Of a DNA stretch of 64,000 bases, positions 16,575 to 25,260 are shown piece after piece. The stretch is from contig NZ_VFNX01000001.1 in assembly GCF_006715785.1 (NCBI RefSeq), positions 6,242,001 to 6,306,000 of the forward strand. Reading direction: 5' to 3'. The stretch's first letter is position 1, and every line of letters begins with the position of its first letter. The stretch comes from Streptomyces puniciscabiei (GTDB lineage Bacteria; Actinomycetota; Actinomycetes; Streptomycetales; Streptomycetaceae). A model generated the notes under the pieces. It saw nothing but the letters and a program-made list of their open reading frames with translations. It was not told the origin of the DNA and did no database searches. A program made the position numbers and the translations under genes.

Positions 16575-17291
16575 CTACGGCGCCACCCGTACCCGGAACG
16601 CCTCCGCATCCCATGTGCCGTCCAGGCGGGGCGCCAGCCACTTCCGTGCCGCCGCGCGGAAGCCGGCCGGTGCCAGCGACCCCGCCCCGGCGGGGATCGC
16701 GCCGAGCAGCGGAGCGGCAGCGACCTCGGGGAGGTCGGCCACGTTGCAGCGGGACGCGAGGTCGGGGGAGTCGGGCCAGCTGCCGATCACCACACCTGCC
16801 AACTCCAGCTTCCGGCGGCGTAGTTCGAGTGCCGTCAGCTCCGTGGTGTTGAGGGTGCCCAGGCCCGCCTGGGCGACCACCAGCACCGGTGCGCCGAGCA
16901 GCTCGGCCGCGTCGGCCAGCGTGCCGCCGGCCGCGTCGAAGCGGACGAGCAGTCCGCCCGCCCCCTCGACCAGTACCAGATCGTGCTCCGCGGCCAGCTT
17001 GGCCGCCCGTTCGGCCACCTCGTGCGGGTGGACGGGGGCCATGCCCGCCCGCCGGGCCGCGGTGCCGGGCGCCAACGGCTCCGGATAGCGCGCCAGTTCC
17101 GTGGCCGTGACCGTCCCCGCGAGCCGCGCGACCTCGTCGGCGTCACCGCGCTCGTCCGGCCGTACGCCCGTCTGCGCGGCCTTCAGCACGGCCACCGAGC
17201 GCCCCGCTGCGAGCGCCGCGGCGGCGACGGCGGCGGTGGTGACGGTCTTGCCGACCTCCGTGCCCGTGCCCGTGATCACCAGTACCGGCAT
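16575..17291 (-). CDS. bioD: Dethiobiotin synthetase
   Basis: 238 residues. The P-loop variant GTGTEVGKTV at residues 7-16 and VEGAGGLLV near 110 are diagnostic for BioD, which carboxylates 7,8-diaminopelargonic acid with ATP to form dethiobiotin. The ATG is 1 bp after the bioA stop (TGACATG arrangement), so bioB-bioA-bioD is a tightly packed operon. Cytosolic biotin pathway enzyme of normal length. Confidence 0.96.
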   Translation of the reverse strand: MPVLVITGTGTEVGKTVTTAAVAAAALAAGRSVAVLKAAQTGVRPDERGDADEVARLAGTVTATELARYPEPLAPGTAARRAGMAPVHPHEVAERAAKLAAEHDLVLVEGAGGLLVRFDAAGGTLADAAELLGAPVLVVAQAGLGTLNTTELTALELRRRKLELAGVVIGSWPDSPDLASRCNVADLPEVAAAPLLGAIPAGAGSLAPAGFRAAARKWLAPRLDGTWDAEAFRVRVAP

Positions 17292-17292
17292 G

Positions 17293-18582
17293 TCATCCCT
17301 CCCGTGCCGCGGCGCACACCGCGCGCGCGATCCTCGCCACGTCCTCGTCCGAGGTGATGTACGGCGGCATCGTGTAGATCAGGTCGCGGAACGGGCGCAG
17401 CCACACGCCTTCCCGCACGGCGGCGGCGGTGGCCGCGGCCATGTCCACCTCGTGGTCGAGCTGGACGACGCCGATCGCCCCGAGGACGCGGACGTCCTTC
17501 ACACCGGGCAGCTCGCGCGCCGGCGACAGGCCCTCCCACAGGCCCGCCTCGATCCGCTTGACCTCCGTCCGCCAGTCCTGCCCCAGGAGCAGCTCGATGG
17601 ACGCGCAGGCCACGGCCGCCGCCAGCGGGTTGCCCATGAACGTCGGTCCGTGCGCGAGCACCGGCACCTCGCCCCGCGAGATGCCGTCGGCGACCCGGGC
17701 GGTGCACAGCGTGGCCGCCAGCGTCAGATAGCCGCCGGTCAGCGCCTTGCCCACGCACATCACATCCGGGGTGACACCCGCGTGCTCCGCCGCGAACAGC
17801 GCGCCGGTGCGGCCGAAGCCGGTGGCGATCTCGTCGAACACCAGCAGCACGTCGTGTGCGTCGCAGGCCTCACGCAGCACCTGCAGATAGCCGGGGGAGT
17901 GGAAGCGCATGCCGCCCGCGCCCTGTACCACCGGCTCCACGATCACCGCGGCCAGCTCGTCCGCGTGGCGGGCGACCAGTTCGCGAAGCTGGTCGGCGTA
18001 CCACTCCTCGTAGTCCGCCGGCGGCGCGTCCGCGAACACCTGGCGCGGCAGCACGCCCGACCACAGCGCGTGCATCCCGCCCTCGGGGTCGCACACCGAC
18101 ATCGGGTTCCAGGTGTCGCCGTGGTAGCCGCCCCGCCAGGTCAGCATCCGCTGCTTGCCGGGCCGGCCGAGCGAGCGCCAGTACTGCAGGCACATCTTCA
18201 CCGCGACCTCGACCGACACCGAACCGGAGTCGGCCAGGAAGACATGCTCCAGGCCTTCTGGCGACATGTCGACAAGATGCTTCGCGAGCCGTACGGCGGG
18301 CTCGTGCGTGAGCCCGCCGAACATCACATGGCTCATCCGCCCGAGCTGCTCACGCGCCGCCTCGTTCAGGACCGGGTGGTTGTAGCCGTGGATCGCCGAC
18401 CACCAGGACGACATGCCGTCCACCAACTCGCCCGAGCCGTCCGCGAGCCGCAGCCGGACCCCGCTCGCCGACTCCACGACGAGCGGTTCGGCACGTCCGG
18501 GCATCGGGCCGTACGGATGCCACACATGCCGTCGGTCCAGCTCCAGCAGCTCGGGCACGGTCAGGCCGGGCAGCTCAGGCAT
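17293..18582 (-). CDS. bioA: Adenosylmethionine-8-amino-7-oxononanoate aminotransferase
   Basis: 429-residue class III PLP aminotransferase that uses S-adenosylmethionine as amino donor to make 7,8-diaminopelargonate. Visible motifs are [10 protein letters not shown] at the N-terminus, [35 protein letters not shown] (PLP Asp) and [15 protein letters not shown] with the Schiff-base Lys. ATG at 18582 overlaps the end of bioB by 8 bp. Middle gene of bioBAD. Confidence 0.96.
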   Translation of the reverse strand: MPELPGLTVPELLELDRRHVWHPYGPMPGRAEPLVVESASGVRLRLADGSGELVDGMSSWWSAIHGYNHPVLNEAAREQLGRMSHVMFGGLTHEPAVRLAKHLVDMSPEGLEHVFLADSGSVSVEVAVKMCLQYWRSLGRPGKQRMLTWRGGYHGDTWNPMSVCDPEGGMHALWSGVLPRQVFADAPPADYEEWYADQLRELVARHADELAAVIVEPVVQGAGGMRFHSPGYLQVLREACDAHDVLLVFDEIATGFGRTGALFAAEHAGVTPDVMCVGKALTGGYLTLAATLCTARVADGISRGEVPVLAHGPTFMGNPLAAAVACASIELLLGQDWRTEVKRIEAGLWEGLSPARELPGVKDVRVLGAIGVVQLDHEVDMAAATAAAVREGVWLRPFRDLIYTMPPYITSDEDVARIARAVCAAAREG

Positions 18583-19768
18583 TGGGCGCGAGGTCCGTCC
18601 CGGCGCCCCGGCGGCGGACGGCGACGAGATCGGTGCGCGCCTCCTGCGCGGCCGGCGCGGCCGTCGTACCGCACGCGCCCTCGTGACCGCAGGCGTCCGC
18701 GCCCTCGTGCGAGCCACAGCCCTCGTGCGAACCGCAGACCGACCCGCAGCCGGCCGCGGCCTCCACCCGGTGCTGCGGCAGCGTCACCTCGCCGGCGCCC
18801 TCCACCTCGAACCCGGCGTCCGCGATCATCTCCAGGTCGGCCTTGCCGGCCTGGCCCTCGCTGGTCAGGTAGTCGCCGAGGAAGATGGAGTTGGCCAGGT
18901 GCAGCGCGAGCGGCTGCATCGTGCGCAGGTGGACCTCACGGCCGCCCGCGATCCGGACCTCCACGTCCGGGCAGACGAACCGGACCATCGCGAGGATCCG
19001 CAGACACCGCTGCGGAGTGAGGTTCCACTCCTTGGCCAGCGGGGTGCCCTCGAACGGGATGAGGAAGTTCACCGGCACCGAGTCCGGGTCCAGTTCGCGC
19101 AGGCTGAAGACCACGTCCACCAGGTCCTCGTCGCTCTCGCCCATGCCCGCGATCAGACCGGAGCAGGCGGACAGACCGGCCGCGTGCGCCTTCTGCACCG
19201 TGTCCACCCGGTCGGCGTACGTGTGCGTGGTCGTGATGTCCGCGTACGTCCCCTCGGACGTGTTGAGGTTGTGGTTGTAGGCGTCCGCGCCCGCCTCGCG
19301 CAGCCGCTCGGCCTGGCCGTCGGAGAGCAGACCGAGGCAGGCGCACACCTCGACGTGCTCGTTCTGCTCCTTGATGGTCCGGATCGTCTCCGAGACCCGG
19401 TCCACGTCACGGTCCGTCGGGCCGCGCCCGCTGGCCACGAGGCAGACCCGCTTGGCGCCGCCCGCGAGGCCCGCGGCGGCCGCCTGGGAGGCCTCGTCGG
19501 GCTTGAGCCAGGTGTACTTCAGGATGTCGGCCTTCGAGCCGAGCCGCTGGGAACAGTACGAGCAGTCCTCAGGGCACAGACCCGACTTGAGGTTCACCAG
19601 ATAGTTGAGTTTCACCCGTCGCCCGAACCAGTGCCGGCGCACCTTTCCGGCCGCGGCCACCACATCGAGCACGTCGTCGTCGGAGGTGGCCAGAACGGCG
19701 AGCGCTTCCTCGCGGGTCGGCAGCTCGCGCCGCAGTCCCTTGTCCACCAGCGTGTTCAGCAGGTCCAT
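18575..19768 (-). CDS. bioB: Biotin synthase with a Cys/His-rich C-terminal tail
   Basis: 397-residue radical SAM enzyme inserting sulfur into dethiobiotin. The cluster motif CPEDCSYC has C65, C69 and C72, and [20 protein letters not shown] is the BioB signature. After about residue 339 a 58-residue tail follows that enzymes such as E. coli BioB lack; it contains five Cys and three His (C341, C345, H348, C351, H354, C360, H362, C366) in Gly-rich CGSHEG-type repeats. The tail may bind metal or help load iron; this is inference. ATG at 19768. First gene of bioBAD and divergent from bioF. Confidence 0.95.
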   Translation of the reverse strand: MDLLNTLVDKGLRRELPTREEALAVLATSDDDVLDVVAAAGKVRRHWFGRRVKLNYLVNLKSGLCPEDCSYCSQRLGSKADILKYTWLKPDEASQAAAAGLAGGAKRVCLVASGRGPTDRDVDRVSETIRTIKEQNEHVEVCACLGLLSDGQAERLREAGADAYNHNLNTSEGTYADITTTHTYADRVDTVQKAHAAGLSACSGLIAGMGESDEDLVDVVFSLRELDPDSVPVNFLIPFEGTPLAKEWNLTPQRCLRILAMVRFVCPDVEVRIAGGREVHLRTMQPLALHLANSIFLGDYLTSEGQAGKADLEMIADAGFEVEGAGEVTLPQHRVEAAAGCGSVCGSHEGCGSHEGADACGHEGACGTTAAPAAQEARTDLVAVRRRGAGTDLAPNA

Positions 19769-19836
19769 GAAGCCTGATCCTGTCCTACGGGACCGCCCCG
19801 GGCCAAGGAGAGTTCGCACAACGAAGGCGGATCACC

Positions 19837-19854
19837 GTGTGGGTATTGCCACAC
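19837..19854. promoter_or_regulatory. Perfect inverted repeat between bioB and bioF
   Basis: GTGTGG-GTATTG-CCACAC, 6-bp perfect arms with a 6-nt spacer, centred in the 147-bp divergent promoter region. The TTGCCA that spans its right arm (19846-19851) could serve as the -35 of bioF, with TAGTGC 16 bp downstream. A candidate operator for co-regulation of the biotin genes; regulator unknown. Confidence 0.5.
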
Positions 19855-19915
19855 CGTGGGTGACTGGTAGTGCCGCTAGTGTCTGTCCGCTACCTACAAA
19901 AGCCCCGGAGGACCC

Positions 19916-21043
19916 ATGGCGTTCGGCTGGATCGACGAGCAGGCCGAGGCGCGCCGCCGCGCCGGACTCGTACGCACCCTGCGCCCGCGCCCCGCCGAGT
20001 CAGCCCTGCTGGATCTGGCGAGCAACGACTACCTGGGCCTCGCCCACCACCCCGAGGTCACCGAGGGGGCCGTCCGGGCCGCCCGGACCTGGGGCGGCGG
20101 CTCGACCGGCTCCCGGCTCGTCACCGGCACCACCGAGCTGCACACCGAGCTGGAGCGCGAGCTGGCCGAATTCTGCGGTTTCGAGGCGGCGCTGGTCTTC
20201 TCCTCCGGTTACGCCGCCAACCTGGCCGCCGTCACCACGCTCGGCCCGCACGGCTCGCTGATCGTCTCCGACGCCGGCAACCACGCCTCTCTCATCGACG
20301 GCTGCCGGCTGGCGCGGGGCGAGCGGCAGGTCGTCGCGCACGCCGATCCGGAGGCGGTGCGCAAGGCCCTGGCCACCCACCAGGGACCGGCGATCGTCGT
20401 CTCCGACACGGTGTTCTCGGTCGACGGCGACCGGGCACCGCTGGCCGGGCTGGCCGAGGCGTGCCGGGAGCGCGGCGCGGGACTGGTCGTGGACGACGCG
20501 CACGGGCTCGGGGTGCTGGGCGACGGCGGCCGGGGCGCGCCGTACGCGGCCGGTCTCTCGGGCGCCGCGGACGTGGTGGTCACCGCCACCCTGTCCAAGT
20601 CGCTGGGCAGTCAGGGGGGAGTGGTGCTCGGCCCGGCGCGGGTGATCGACCACCTGGTCAACGCGGCCCGGACCTTCATCTTCGACACCGGCCTCGCCCC
20701 GGCGGCGGCCGGCGCCGCGCTGGCGGCACTGCGGCTGCTCGTCCGCGAGCCGGAGCGTGCGGCGCGGGCCCGCGCGGTGGCCGCGGAACTGCACGCACGG
20801 CTGACCACCGCGGGTCTGGAAGCGGTGCGTCCGGACGCCGCGGTGGTCTCGGTGCGGGCTCCGTCCCCGGAGCAGGCCGTGCGCTGGGCGGCCGACTGCC
20901 GCACCGCGGGGCTCGCCGTGGGCTGTTTCCGTCCTCCCTCCGTGCCCGACGGCATCTCACGGCTGCGGCTGACGGCCCGGGCGGACCTGTCCGGGGCCGA
21001 GATCGAACGCGCTGTACGGGTGATCGGCGAAACGCGACCATGA
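19916..21043 (+). CDS. bioF: 8-amino-7-oxononanoate synthase
   Basis: 375-residue PLP enzyme of the alpha-oxoamine synthase family, condensing pimeloyl-ACP/CoA with alanine in the first ring-forming part of biotin synthesis. Motifs: LDLASNDYLGLAHHPEV, GSTGSRLVTGTTELHTELE, VVDDAHGLGVLG and the PLP-lysine segment TATLSKSLGSQGG. GGAGGA ribosome site lies 5 bp before the ATG. Divergent from bioBAD; together these cover bioF, A, D and B. Pimeloyl-forming genes are not in the window. Confidence 0.96.
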   Translation: MAFGWIDEQAEARRRAGLVRTLRPRPAESALLDLASNDYLGLAHHPEVTEGAVRAARTWGGGSTGSRLVTGTTELHTELERELAEFCGFEAALVFSSGYAANLAAVTTLGPHGSLIVSDAGNHASLIDGCRLARGERQVVAHADPEAVRKALATHQGPAIVVSDTVFSVDGDRAPLAGLAEACRERGAGLVVDDAHGLGVLGDGGRGAPYAAGLSGAADVVVTATLSKSLGSQGGVVLGPARVIDHLVNAARTFIFDTGLAPAAAGAALAALRLLVREPERAARARAVAAELHARLTTAGLEAVRPDAAVVSVRAPSPEQAVRWAADCRTAGLAVGCFRPPSVPDGISRLRLTARADLSGAEIERAVRVIGETRP

Positions 21044-21121
21044 GTCGGCGTGACACGGCCGTGCTTCGACCTTGGCTGGTCATGAGTGATCGGTTGGGAT
21101 CGCTTCTGATCGGAGAGTGCT

Positions 21122-21343
21122 TCAGAGAGTGCTGAGGAAGCCGGCCCAGCTCTCGGCGGAGAAGAGCAGCGCGGGTCCGGCCGGGCTCTTGGAGTCGCGC
21201 ACGGCGAGCAGTCCGGCCCCGCGGCCGGAGCGCGGCCGGGCCGTCTCCACGCAGTTGTTGGCTCCCGTGCTGTAGCTGCTGCGCAGCCAGCGCACGTCGT
21301 GCAGGTCGGTACTGGCAGGGACGTTCCGAGGCAGTGCTGACAT
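21122..21343 (-). CDS. DUF397 protein of an abaA/whiJ-like cluster
   Basis: 73 residues with the DUF397 hallmarks WLRSSYSTGANNCVETA and LAVRDSKSPAGPAL and the closing F-x2-L. DUF397 proteins are small partners of DUF5753 helix-turn-helix regulators in Streptomyces. The gene starts 9 bp after the regulator stop, so it is co-transcribed. Probably modulates the regulator by direct binding; the exact function is unproven. Confidence 0.92.
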   Translation of the reverse strand: MSALPRNVPASTDLHDVRWLRSSYSTGANNCVETARPRSGRGAGLLAVRDSKSPAGPALLFSAESWAGFLSTL

Positions 21344-21352
21344 GGTGCCTCC

Positions 21353-22213
21353 TTACGCGCCGTCACCTATCCCGGCGATGTAGTCCAACGTGTCCTCGGG
21401 TGAGAGGGCGTGCATCCGAAGGGTGTCGAAGGCCTCCGTGTAGGCCATGAGGTCTTCTTTCCGTTCGAGGTAGAGGCTACTCGTCAACTGGTCGAGAACA
21501 ACCACATCCAGATCAGAAGTGCTCGGAAATGACAAGATAACGAAAGGCCCGGTGAGGCCGACATGCGCTCCGGCCCCGAACGGCAGTACCTGGAGCCGGA
21601 CTTGGGGCAGCCGGGCCGCCTCCATCAGCCGCTCCAGCTGCCGGGCCATCACCTCGGGGCCGCCGACCTCGCGCCGCAGCACCGCCTCGTCCAGCACCGC
21701 GCTCAGCTCCAGCGGGGGGTCGGCGCGGAGCACGTCCTGCCTGGCCAGCCGCACCTCCACCAGCGTGTCCAGGCCCTCCTCGTCCAGGTCCGTCACGGCC
21801 GCCCGGGTCACCGCCCGGGCGTACTCGGGCGTCTGCAGCAGGCCGGGTACGACCGTGGTCTCCAGGGTGCGCATAGTGCTGGCCTGCGACTCCAGGCTGA
21901 TGAAATCCCGGTACGCGGGCGGCAGCACCCCGCGGTAGGCGTGCCACCAGCGGTGCCGGTCGCCCGTGTCCTCGGAGCCCGCCAGCATCAGCAGCAACTC
22001 GCGCAGTTGTCCGTCCCGTACCTCGTAGGCGTCGAGAAGTAACCGCACATCGGCTGGTTTCACACCACTGGCACCGGTCTCGATACGGCTGACCTTCGAC
22101 TGGTGCCAGCCGACCAGCCGGGCCGCCTCACCGCTCGTGAGCCCAGCACCCGTGCGCAGCGTGCGCAGTTCGGCGCCCAGTTTCCGGCGGCGCACGGCCG
22201 GCCCGTTCTGCAT
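21353..22213 (-). CDS. XRE-family regulator with DUF5753 domain, contains a TTA codon
   Basis: 286 residues. N-terminal helix-turn-helix at about residues 10-65 (LRTGAGLTSGEAARLVGWHQ and KVSRIETG), followed by DUF5753 over about 95-275. WhiJ-like regulators of this type influence sporulation and antibiotic production. A leucine is encoded by TTA at 22042-22040 (within DVRLLLDAYE), making translation dependent on the bldA tRNA. The region near 21500-21540 also has lower GC than its surroundings. It forms a divergon with the ATP-binding protein gene, with an AT-rich palindrome between them. Confidence 0.93.
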   Translation of the reverse strand: MQNGPAVRRRKLGAELRTLRTGAGLTSGEAARLVGWHQSKVSRIETGASGVKPADVRLLLDAYEVRDGQLRELLLMLAGSEDTGDRHRWWHAYRGVLPPAYRDFISLESQASTMRTLETTVVPGLLQTPEYARAVTRAAVTDLDEEGLDTLVEVRLARQDVLRADPPLELSAVLDEAVLRREVGGPEVMARQLERLMEAARLPQVRLQVLPFGAGAHVGLTGPFVILSFPSTSDLDVVVLDQLTSSLYLERKEDLMAYTEAFDTLRMHALSPEDTLDYIAGIGDGA

Positions 22214-22284
22214 GGGCTCCTCCTTACTCCTTCCGGGCCGCCCGAATACGGTCTCGCGTCGTAGAGTTCACCGCTTTGGGCGAC

Positions 22285-22300
22285 AGATATATGCATATCT
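22285..22300. promoter_or_regulatory. AT-rich palindrome in the regulator/ATPase divergon
   Basis: AGATAT-ATGC-ATATCT: 6-bp perfect arms, 4-nt centre, 14 of 16 bases A or T within a GC-rich chromosome. It is about 72 bp upstream of the regulator ATG and about 128 bp upstream of the ATP-binding protein ATG, a natural place for autoregulation by the XRE protein. Confidence 0.55.
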
Positions 22301-22427
22301 TGGTGGATCGCTCCCCGTGACCGGCGCCGTGATGGCAGTCTGACGAGCAAGCACCAGTCCGGGACCGTACTCGAACCATCCGGCTCCGTGTCGGACTGCG
22401 GTCCCGTGGGAAAGGGACGACGTCGCC

Positions 22428-22886
22428 ATGGCAGACCATCTGGAAGCATCCGTCACTCTGCCGAGCGATCCCGCCTCGGTCTCCGCCGCCCGCACGTATG
22501 TCGTGGGCACGCTCGCGGAGTGGGGCCTGCCGTCGGACACCGAGACGGCCGACACCGTGCGGCTCATCGTCTCCGAACTCGCCACGAACGCCGTACAGCA
22601 CACCTTCGGTCAGTCACCCACCTTCACGGTCGACATCGCGCTGGACCGTGACGAACATCTGCGCATCGGCGTCACGGACAGTCACCCGCGCTTTCCGAAG
22701 AGACTGCCCGCCGCCGTCCAGCAGGACAACGGCCGCGGCATGGTCATCATCCGCTGGCTCACCGCGGAGTGCGGCGGCAAGCTCCGCGTCCGCCCCACCC
22801 GCGAGGGCGGCAAGACGGTCTCCATCGAACTCCCCTGGATCATCCCGGCCGAGCCGGTGCCTGTGGCGGCCCCGCAGGAGCCGTAG
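22428..22886 (+). CDS. RsbW-like ATP-binding protein (HATPase_c_2)
   Basis: 152 residues of the GHKL ATPase fold found in anti-sigma factors: N-box IVSELATNAVQHT (near residues 46-58), G1 IGVTDSHPRFP, and G2 DNGRGMVIIRWL. It lacks any other domain. Such proteins accompany DUF397 and XRE-DUF5753 genes in abaA/whiJ-like loci. It may bind a sigma factor, or signal with the regulator; partners are unknown. AAGGGA ribosome site upstream of the ATG. Confidence 0.9.
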   Translation: MADHLEASVTLPSDPASVSAARTYVVGTLAEWGLPSDTETADTVRLIVSELATNAVQHTFGQSPTFTVDIALDRDEHLRIGVTDSHPRFPKRLPAAVQQDNGRGMVIIRWLTAECGGKLRVRPTREGGKTVSIELPWIIPAEPVPVAAPQEP

Positions 22887-23138
22887 CCCTCCGGGCGGGG
22901 CGTGGGCGCGTGGTGCTGGTGCTCTCACCGCGTGCCCGCATCGGGGAGGGCGGGGCGACGACGGCCGGAGACGACGGACAGGACAAGGGGGGCGGCGGGC
23001 ACGGGAGCCGGGGCAAGGCCAACTCCGGTACGGCGGCACACCGAGGGCCCAAGGTGCCCGGCGGACGTCGCCGGGTGCGCCCCGAAGTGCCCGGGGTACG
23101 GAGGGGCGTCGTAGCCCCTGGGCGGCCCGCTCGGGCGC

Positions 23139-24062
23139 TCAAGCTCCCGGTGAGCGTCCGGCTCTGCCGAATGCTCCTCGGAGCAGTGCGCGGAAGGCGT
23201 CCGCGGCCGGCGTCGATTCGTCGGGGCGGTAGGCCACGGAGATGGTGCGGTGCAGGCGGCCCGCTTCCAGGGGGCGTACGCCGACCGGTGTGGAGGCCGT
23301 GCGGGCCACCATCTCGGGGACGACGGCCACGCCGAGGCCGGCGCTGACGAGGGCGCAGACCACCGCGTATCCGGGGGTCGGGACGAGCAGGGCGGGTGTG
23401 GCGCCCGCCTCGGACAGCAGGGCCTCGACGTCCCGGCGGGCCGGATGGTGCGGTGCCATGCTGATCAGCGGCTGTCCCGCCAGCTCGGCCAGTGGCAGCC
23501 GGGACGAGGTGCTGCTCAGGGCGTGTCCGGGCGCGGTCACGAGCACCAGTTCCTCCACCAGGACCGGCTCCAGACGCACCGACGACGGCACCGGGGAACG
23601 CTCGGCGGGGTGGTACGTGTGGGTCAGCGCCAGGTCCACCTCGCCGGCCGCCACGGCCGTGACCCCGGTCGGCGGGTCGTAGTCCGCGACCGACAGCGTC
23701 ACGTCCGGGTGGGCCCGGCGGAACGCGCTCAGCGCCGGCGGCAGCAGATGCACCCCTGCGGTCGGGAAGGTGCCGAGCCGCAGCGCGCCGCCGGTGAGAC
23801 CGGTCAGCCGGGCCAGCTCGTGCCGGGCCTGTTCCAGCTCGTCCAGCACTCGCCGGGCCCGTGCCACCAGCGCCTCGCCCGCCTCGGTCAGCCGGGCCCC
23901 ACGATGGTGCCGCACCAGCAGCGCGGTACCCGCCTCCCGCTCCAGCTTGGCCAGTTGCTGGGAGAGGGCGGGCGGCGTGTAGCCGAGCCGGTCGGCGGCC
24001 CGGGTGATGGAGCCGGCCTCCGCGACGGCCACCAGTGCGGCCAGCCGGGTCGGGTCGTACAT
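23139..24062 (-). CDS. LysR-family transcriptional regulator
   Basis: 307 residues. The winged helix-turn-helix occupies residues 1-60 (LAALVAVAEAGSITRAADRLGYTPPALSQQL), followed by the LysR substrate-binding domain (about 90-295). It is divergent from a LysE-family exporter, and such pairs typically respond to the exported amino acid or related compound. A strong inverted repeat covers its start region, consistent with autoregulation and control of the exporter. Confidence 0.93.
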   Translation of the reverse strand: MYDPTRLAALVAVAEAGSITRAADRLGYTPPALSQQLAKLEREAGTALLVRHHRGARLTEAGEALVARARRVLDELEQARHELARLTGLTGGALRLGTFPTAGVHLLPPALSAFRRAHPDVTLSVADYDPPTGVTAVAAGEVDLALTHTYHPAERSPVPSSVRLEPVLVEELVLVTAPGHALSSTSSRLPLAELAGQPLISMAPHHPARRDVEALLSEAGATPALLVPTPGYAVVCALVSAGLGVAVVPEMVARTASTPVGVRPLEAGRLHRTISVAYRPDESTPAADAFRALLRGAFGRAGRSPGA

Positions 24063-24067
24063 GGCGC

Positions 24068-24092
24068 CAGCCTAAAGCATTGCTTCAGGCTG
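24068..24092. promoter_or_regulatory. Candidate LysR-type operator
   Basis: CAGCCTAAAGC-ATT-GCTTCAGGCTG: 11-bp arms with one mismatch and a 3-nt spacer, beginning 6 bp upstream of the LysR ATG and 54 bp upstream of the LysE gene. The symmetry and placement fit a LysR recognition site controlling both genes. Confidence 0.65.
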
Positions 24093-24145
24093 ACCCAGGA
24101 AAGCCGAAATACCTGCTGAAGGCCCCGTCGAGGCAGTCTGGGCGC

Positions 24146-24763
24146 ATGGACGGACAGCTCATCGCCTTCACCGGGATCGCCGCCGGACTGGTCGCCATGC
24201 CGGGCGCCGACTTCACCGTGGTCGTCCGCAACGCGCTGGTCTCACGCCGGGCCGGCGCGGTCTGCGGACTCGGCATCGCGGGCGGACTCCTGGTGCACAC
24301 CACCCTGGCGGTGGCCGGTGTCGCGGCCGTGCTGGTGGCCGTGCCCGCGCTGTTCCGGGCGCTGCAACTGCTGGGCGGCGCCTATGTGCTGCACCTCGGG
24401 GTGCGCACGCTGTGGTCGCTGCGGGGAGCCGTCCAGTCGCCCGAGGACTCGGCGGCCGAGCCGGCGCACCCGCTCCGGCAGGGCTTTGTCACCAACGTCC
24501 TCAACCCGAAGGCCTCGCTGACCTTCCTCAGCCTGCTGCCGCAGTTCGTGCCCGCCGGGAGCCCCGCGCTGCCCCGGACACTGCTGCTCGCCCTCATCGT
24601 GTGCGCGCTGGCGCTGGTGTGGTTCCAGGTGGTCGCGCTGCTGGTGGACCGTCTGGGCAGATGGCTGCGCCGGCCCCGGGCCGCCCGTGGGCTCCAGGCG
24701 GGCACCGGGGTGGCGCTGACGGTGCTTGGAGCGGCCCTGCTGCTGGAGCCGCTCCTGCCCTGA
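24146..24763 (+). CDS. LysE/RhtB-family amino-acid exporter
   Basis: 205-residue membrane protein with about six hydrophobic segments. The family entry motif is MPGADFTVVVRNAL near residues 17-30, and the conserved FVTNVLNPKASLTFLSLLPQF lies near 115-135. Members export threonine, homoserine lactone or other amino acids. Regulation by the divergent LysR gene is likely. ATG 24146 is preferred since it gives a standard-length protein. Convergent with the NlpC/P60 gene 7 bp downstream. Confidence 0.93.
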   Translation: MDGQLIAFTGIAAGLVAMPGADFTVVVRNALVSRRAGAVCGLGIAGGLLVHTTLAVAGVAAVLVAVPALFRALQLLGGAYVLHLGVRTLWSLRGAVQSPEDSAAEPAHPLRQGFVTNVLNPKASLTFLSLLPQFVPAGSPALPRTLLLALIVCALALVWFQVVALLVDRLGRWLRRPRAARGLQAGTGVALTVLGAALLLEPLLP

Positions 24764-24770
24764 GGACGGG

Positions 24771-25244
24771 TCAGCTGACCCGGCCGTACCAGACGCTCGG
24801 CGTCCAGATCTTCTCGAGCCGGACCACGGAACCGGTCCTCGGGGCGTGCCAGATCTTGTTGTGCCCGGCGTAGATGCCGACGTGGTAGACGTAGGAACCC
24901 GAGTGGAAGAACACCAGGTCACCGGCCCTGCGTTGACGGGCGGAGATGTGGTTCGTCCGGTTGTACTGCTGTGCGGCGGTACGCGGCAGGGTCTTGCCCG
25001 CCTTCTTGAACGAGTAGAGCGTCAGCCCCGAGCAGTCGAACCTGCGCGGCCCCGTGGCCCCGTACTGGTACGGAGACCCCTTCTTGGAGGCCGCGACCTG
25101 CAGTGCTTTGGTCGCGAGCGTCGCGGCCGAGGCATCGGTGGCGAGCCCGGGGACCGCGATCGAGCCGCCGACGGCGGCGAGGGTGAGGGCCGAGGCCGTG
25201 CCGGCCCGGGCCATGAGCGACGGGACACGATTAGGCGCAGTCAT
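24771..25244 (-). CDS. Secreted NlpC/P60 cell-wall hydrolase
   Basis: 157 residues. A signal peptide with hydrophobic core ALTLAAVGGSIAVPG ends near residue 40 (DASAATL). The NlpC/P60 domain shows RFDCSGLTLYSF with the catalytic Cys, HVGIYAGHNKIWHAP with the catalytic His, and the motif DLVFF between. It likely cleaves peptide stems of peptidoglycan. ATG 25244 is preceded by GAAGGG, only 4 nt after the end of a ydaO-type riboswitch. Control by c-di-AMP fits what is known for Streptomyces cell-wall hydrolases. Confidence 0.93.
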   Translation of the reverse strand: MTAPNRVPSLMARAGTASALTLAAVGGSIAVPGLATDASAATLATKALQVAASKKGSPYQYGATGPRRFDCSGLTLYSFKKAGKTLPRTAAQQYNRTNHISARQRRAGDLVFFHSGSYVYHVGIYAGHNKIWHAPRTGSVVRLEKIWTPSVWYGRVS

Positions 25245-25260
25245 GCGCAACCCTTCGTCA

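Noticed and set aside
22887..23138. Possible gene between the RsbW-like ATPase and LysR
   Set aside because: Only Arg/Gly-rich frames without a ribosome site; treated as intergenic.
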